From the NCBI GenBank assembly GCA_032115775.1, contig JAUMBL010000003.1, forward strand, positions 1 to 64,000: a stretch of DNA of 64,000 bases. Reading direction: 5' to 3'. Source of the stretch: M3007 sp032115775. Lineage in GTDB: Bacteria > Bacteroidota > Bacteroidia > Chitinophagales > Saprospiraceae. The notes under the pieces were generated by a model. That model did no database searches. It was not told where the DNA came from and saw only the letters and a program-made list of their open reading frames with translations. Shown in pieces: positions 63,605 to 64,000 of this stretch. The position numbers and the translations under genes were made by a program. Every line of letters starts with the position of its first letter. Position 1 is the first letter of the stretch.

Positions 63605-64000
63605 TCAAGCGCCGCTTTTAAACTCATTGACCAGCGCCTGCAAGCCGGCTTTTGCATCGCCGAAAAGCATGCGGGTATTATTTTTAAAGAATAGCGGATT
63701 TTCGACCCCGGCAAATCCTTTGCCCATACTGCGTTTCATGACGATCACCGTGCGCGCCTTGTCGGCGTCAATAATCGGCATCCCGAAGAGCGGGCTGTTT
63801 TTATCCTCCCGTGCGGCCGGGTTCACGACGTCATTGGCGCCGATGATCATGCAGACATCCACGGTTTCCATCGCGGGGTTTACGGCGTCCATTTCGACCA
63901 TGGCATCGTATGATATATTGGCTTCTGCGAGCAGGACGTTCATGTGTCCGGGCATCCGGCCGGCCACCGGATGGATGGCAAAACGGACTTCCGCGCCATT
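63605..64000 (-). CDS. pntB: NAD(P) transhydrogenase subunit beta, C-terminal part (5' end outside the window)
   Basis: Proton-translocating transhydrogenase subunit that transfers hydride between NADH and NADP+. The visible 131 residues hold the C-terminal NADP-binding domain: FAIHPVAGRMPGHMNVLLAE, CMIIGANDVVNPAARED, IIDADKARTVIVMKRSM, and KNNTRMLFGDAKAG near the end. The frame is open to base 64000, so the gene continues past the window. It would help supply NADPH along with FolD, and couples to the proton gradient made by complex I. Confidence 0.93.
   Translation of the reverse strand, partial: NGAEVRFAIHPVAGRMPGHMNVLLAEANISYDAMVEMDAVNPAMETVDVCMIIGANDVVNPAAREDKNSPLFGMPIIDADKARTVIVMKRSMGKGFAGVENPLFFKNNTRMLFGDAKAGLQALVNEFKSGA

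Overview
This 64 kb window looks like an ordinary chromosomal region of a free-living aerobic member of the Bacteroidota, most like the Saprospirales/Lewinella-type lineages. The grounds are: TAnnTTTG promoter -7 elements, few Shine-Dalgarno sequences, many lipoproteins and SusD-free envelope genes, a short NuoG without a molybdopterin domain, the alternative GlmU-like protein, BshC (bacillithiol), a beta-cyclic carotenoid enzyme, and a moderately GC-rich genome with AT-rich intergenic DNA. The taxonomic call is inference. No rRNA, tRNA, CRISPR array, prophage or insertion-sequence transposase was seen.

Layout. 1-5.7 kb: 3' end of purH, then a minus-strand group with a MgtC/DUF4010 membrane protein, a reduced nicotinate phosphoribosyltransferase-like protein, a secreted protein and dapF. 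5.9-17 kb: HtrA protease and a small P-loop protein (+), two unknown membrane proteins (-), then a plus-strand series: crtY, coaE, rpmE2 (L31), a GlmU-like protein, purM, a lipoprotein and a GluQ/GltX-like ligase. 17-32.6 kb: a POT peptide transporter faces a complete 14-gene nuoA-N operon (-) that carries an extra DUF2750 gene between nuoE and nuoF. 32.8-46.6 kb: mixed housekeeping genes including folD, rpe, an LptF/G permease, a PAP2 phosphatase, miaA, bshC and ettA. 46.6-51.2 kb: a stress-type cluster with a receiver-CRP fusion regulator, a CBS protein, a thioredoxin-fold/UspA fusion, a small Cys-rich protein and a CRY-DASH photolyase. 51.5-56.9 kb: kdsB, a LysM-RlpA-like protein, ribH, an MBL hydrolase and an OmpA lipoprotein. 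57-61.6 kb: a TolC/HlyD/ABC tripartite exporter. 61.8-64 kb: a LuxC-type acyl-CoA reductase, miaE and the 3' end of pntB.

How the genes connect. The nuo operon and pntB handle NAD(P)H and the proton gradient. purH, purM and folD share one-carbon/purine metabolism. miaA and miaE act on the same tRNA adenosine (A37) modification. kdsB, the LptF/G permease, the TolC system and the OmpA and LysM proteins serve the outer membrane. The receiver-CRP regulator, a near-perfect FNR-type box in the divergent intergenic region, and the CBS and Usp genes look like one regulatory unit.

Most unusual features. (1) A repeat family with a nearly invariant GC-rich hairpin followed by a second, long hairpin whose sequence differs between copies while its pairing is kept (three copies, all between convergent genes). 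(2) A 166 bp near-perfect palindrome with about 18 bp terminal inverted repeats (MITE-like), with a solo end elsewhere in the window. (3) An ABC exporter ATPase with altered signature, Walker B and H-loop residues. (4) A NAPRT-like protein whose middle lacks the catalytic core. (5) A redox-dead thioredoxin-like domain fused to tandem UspA.
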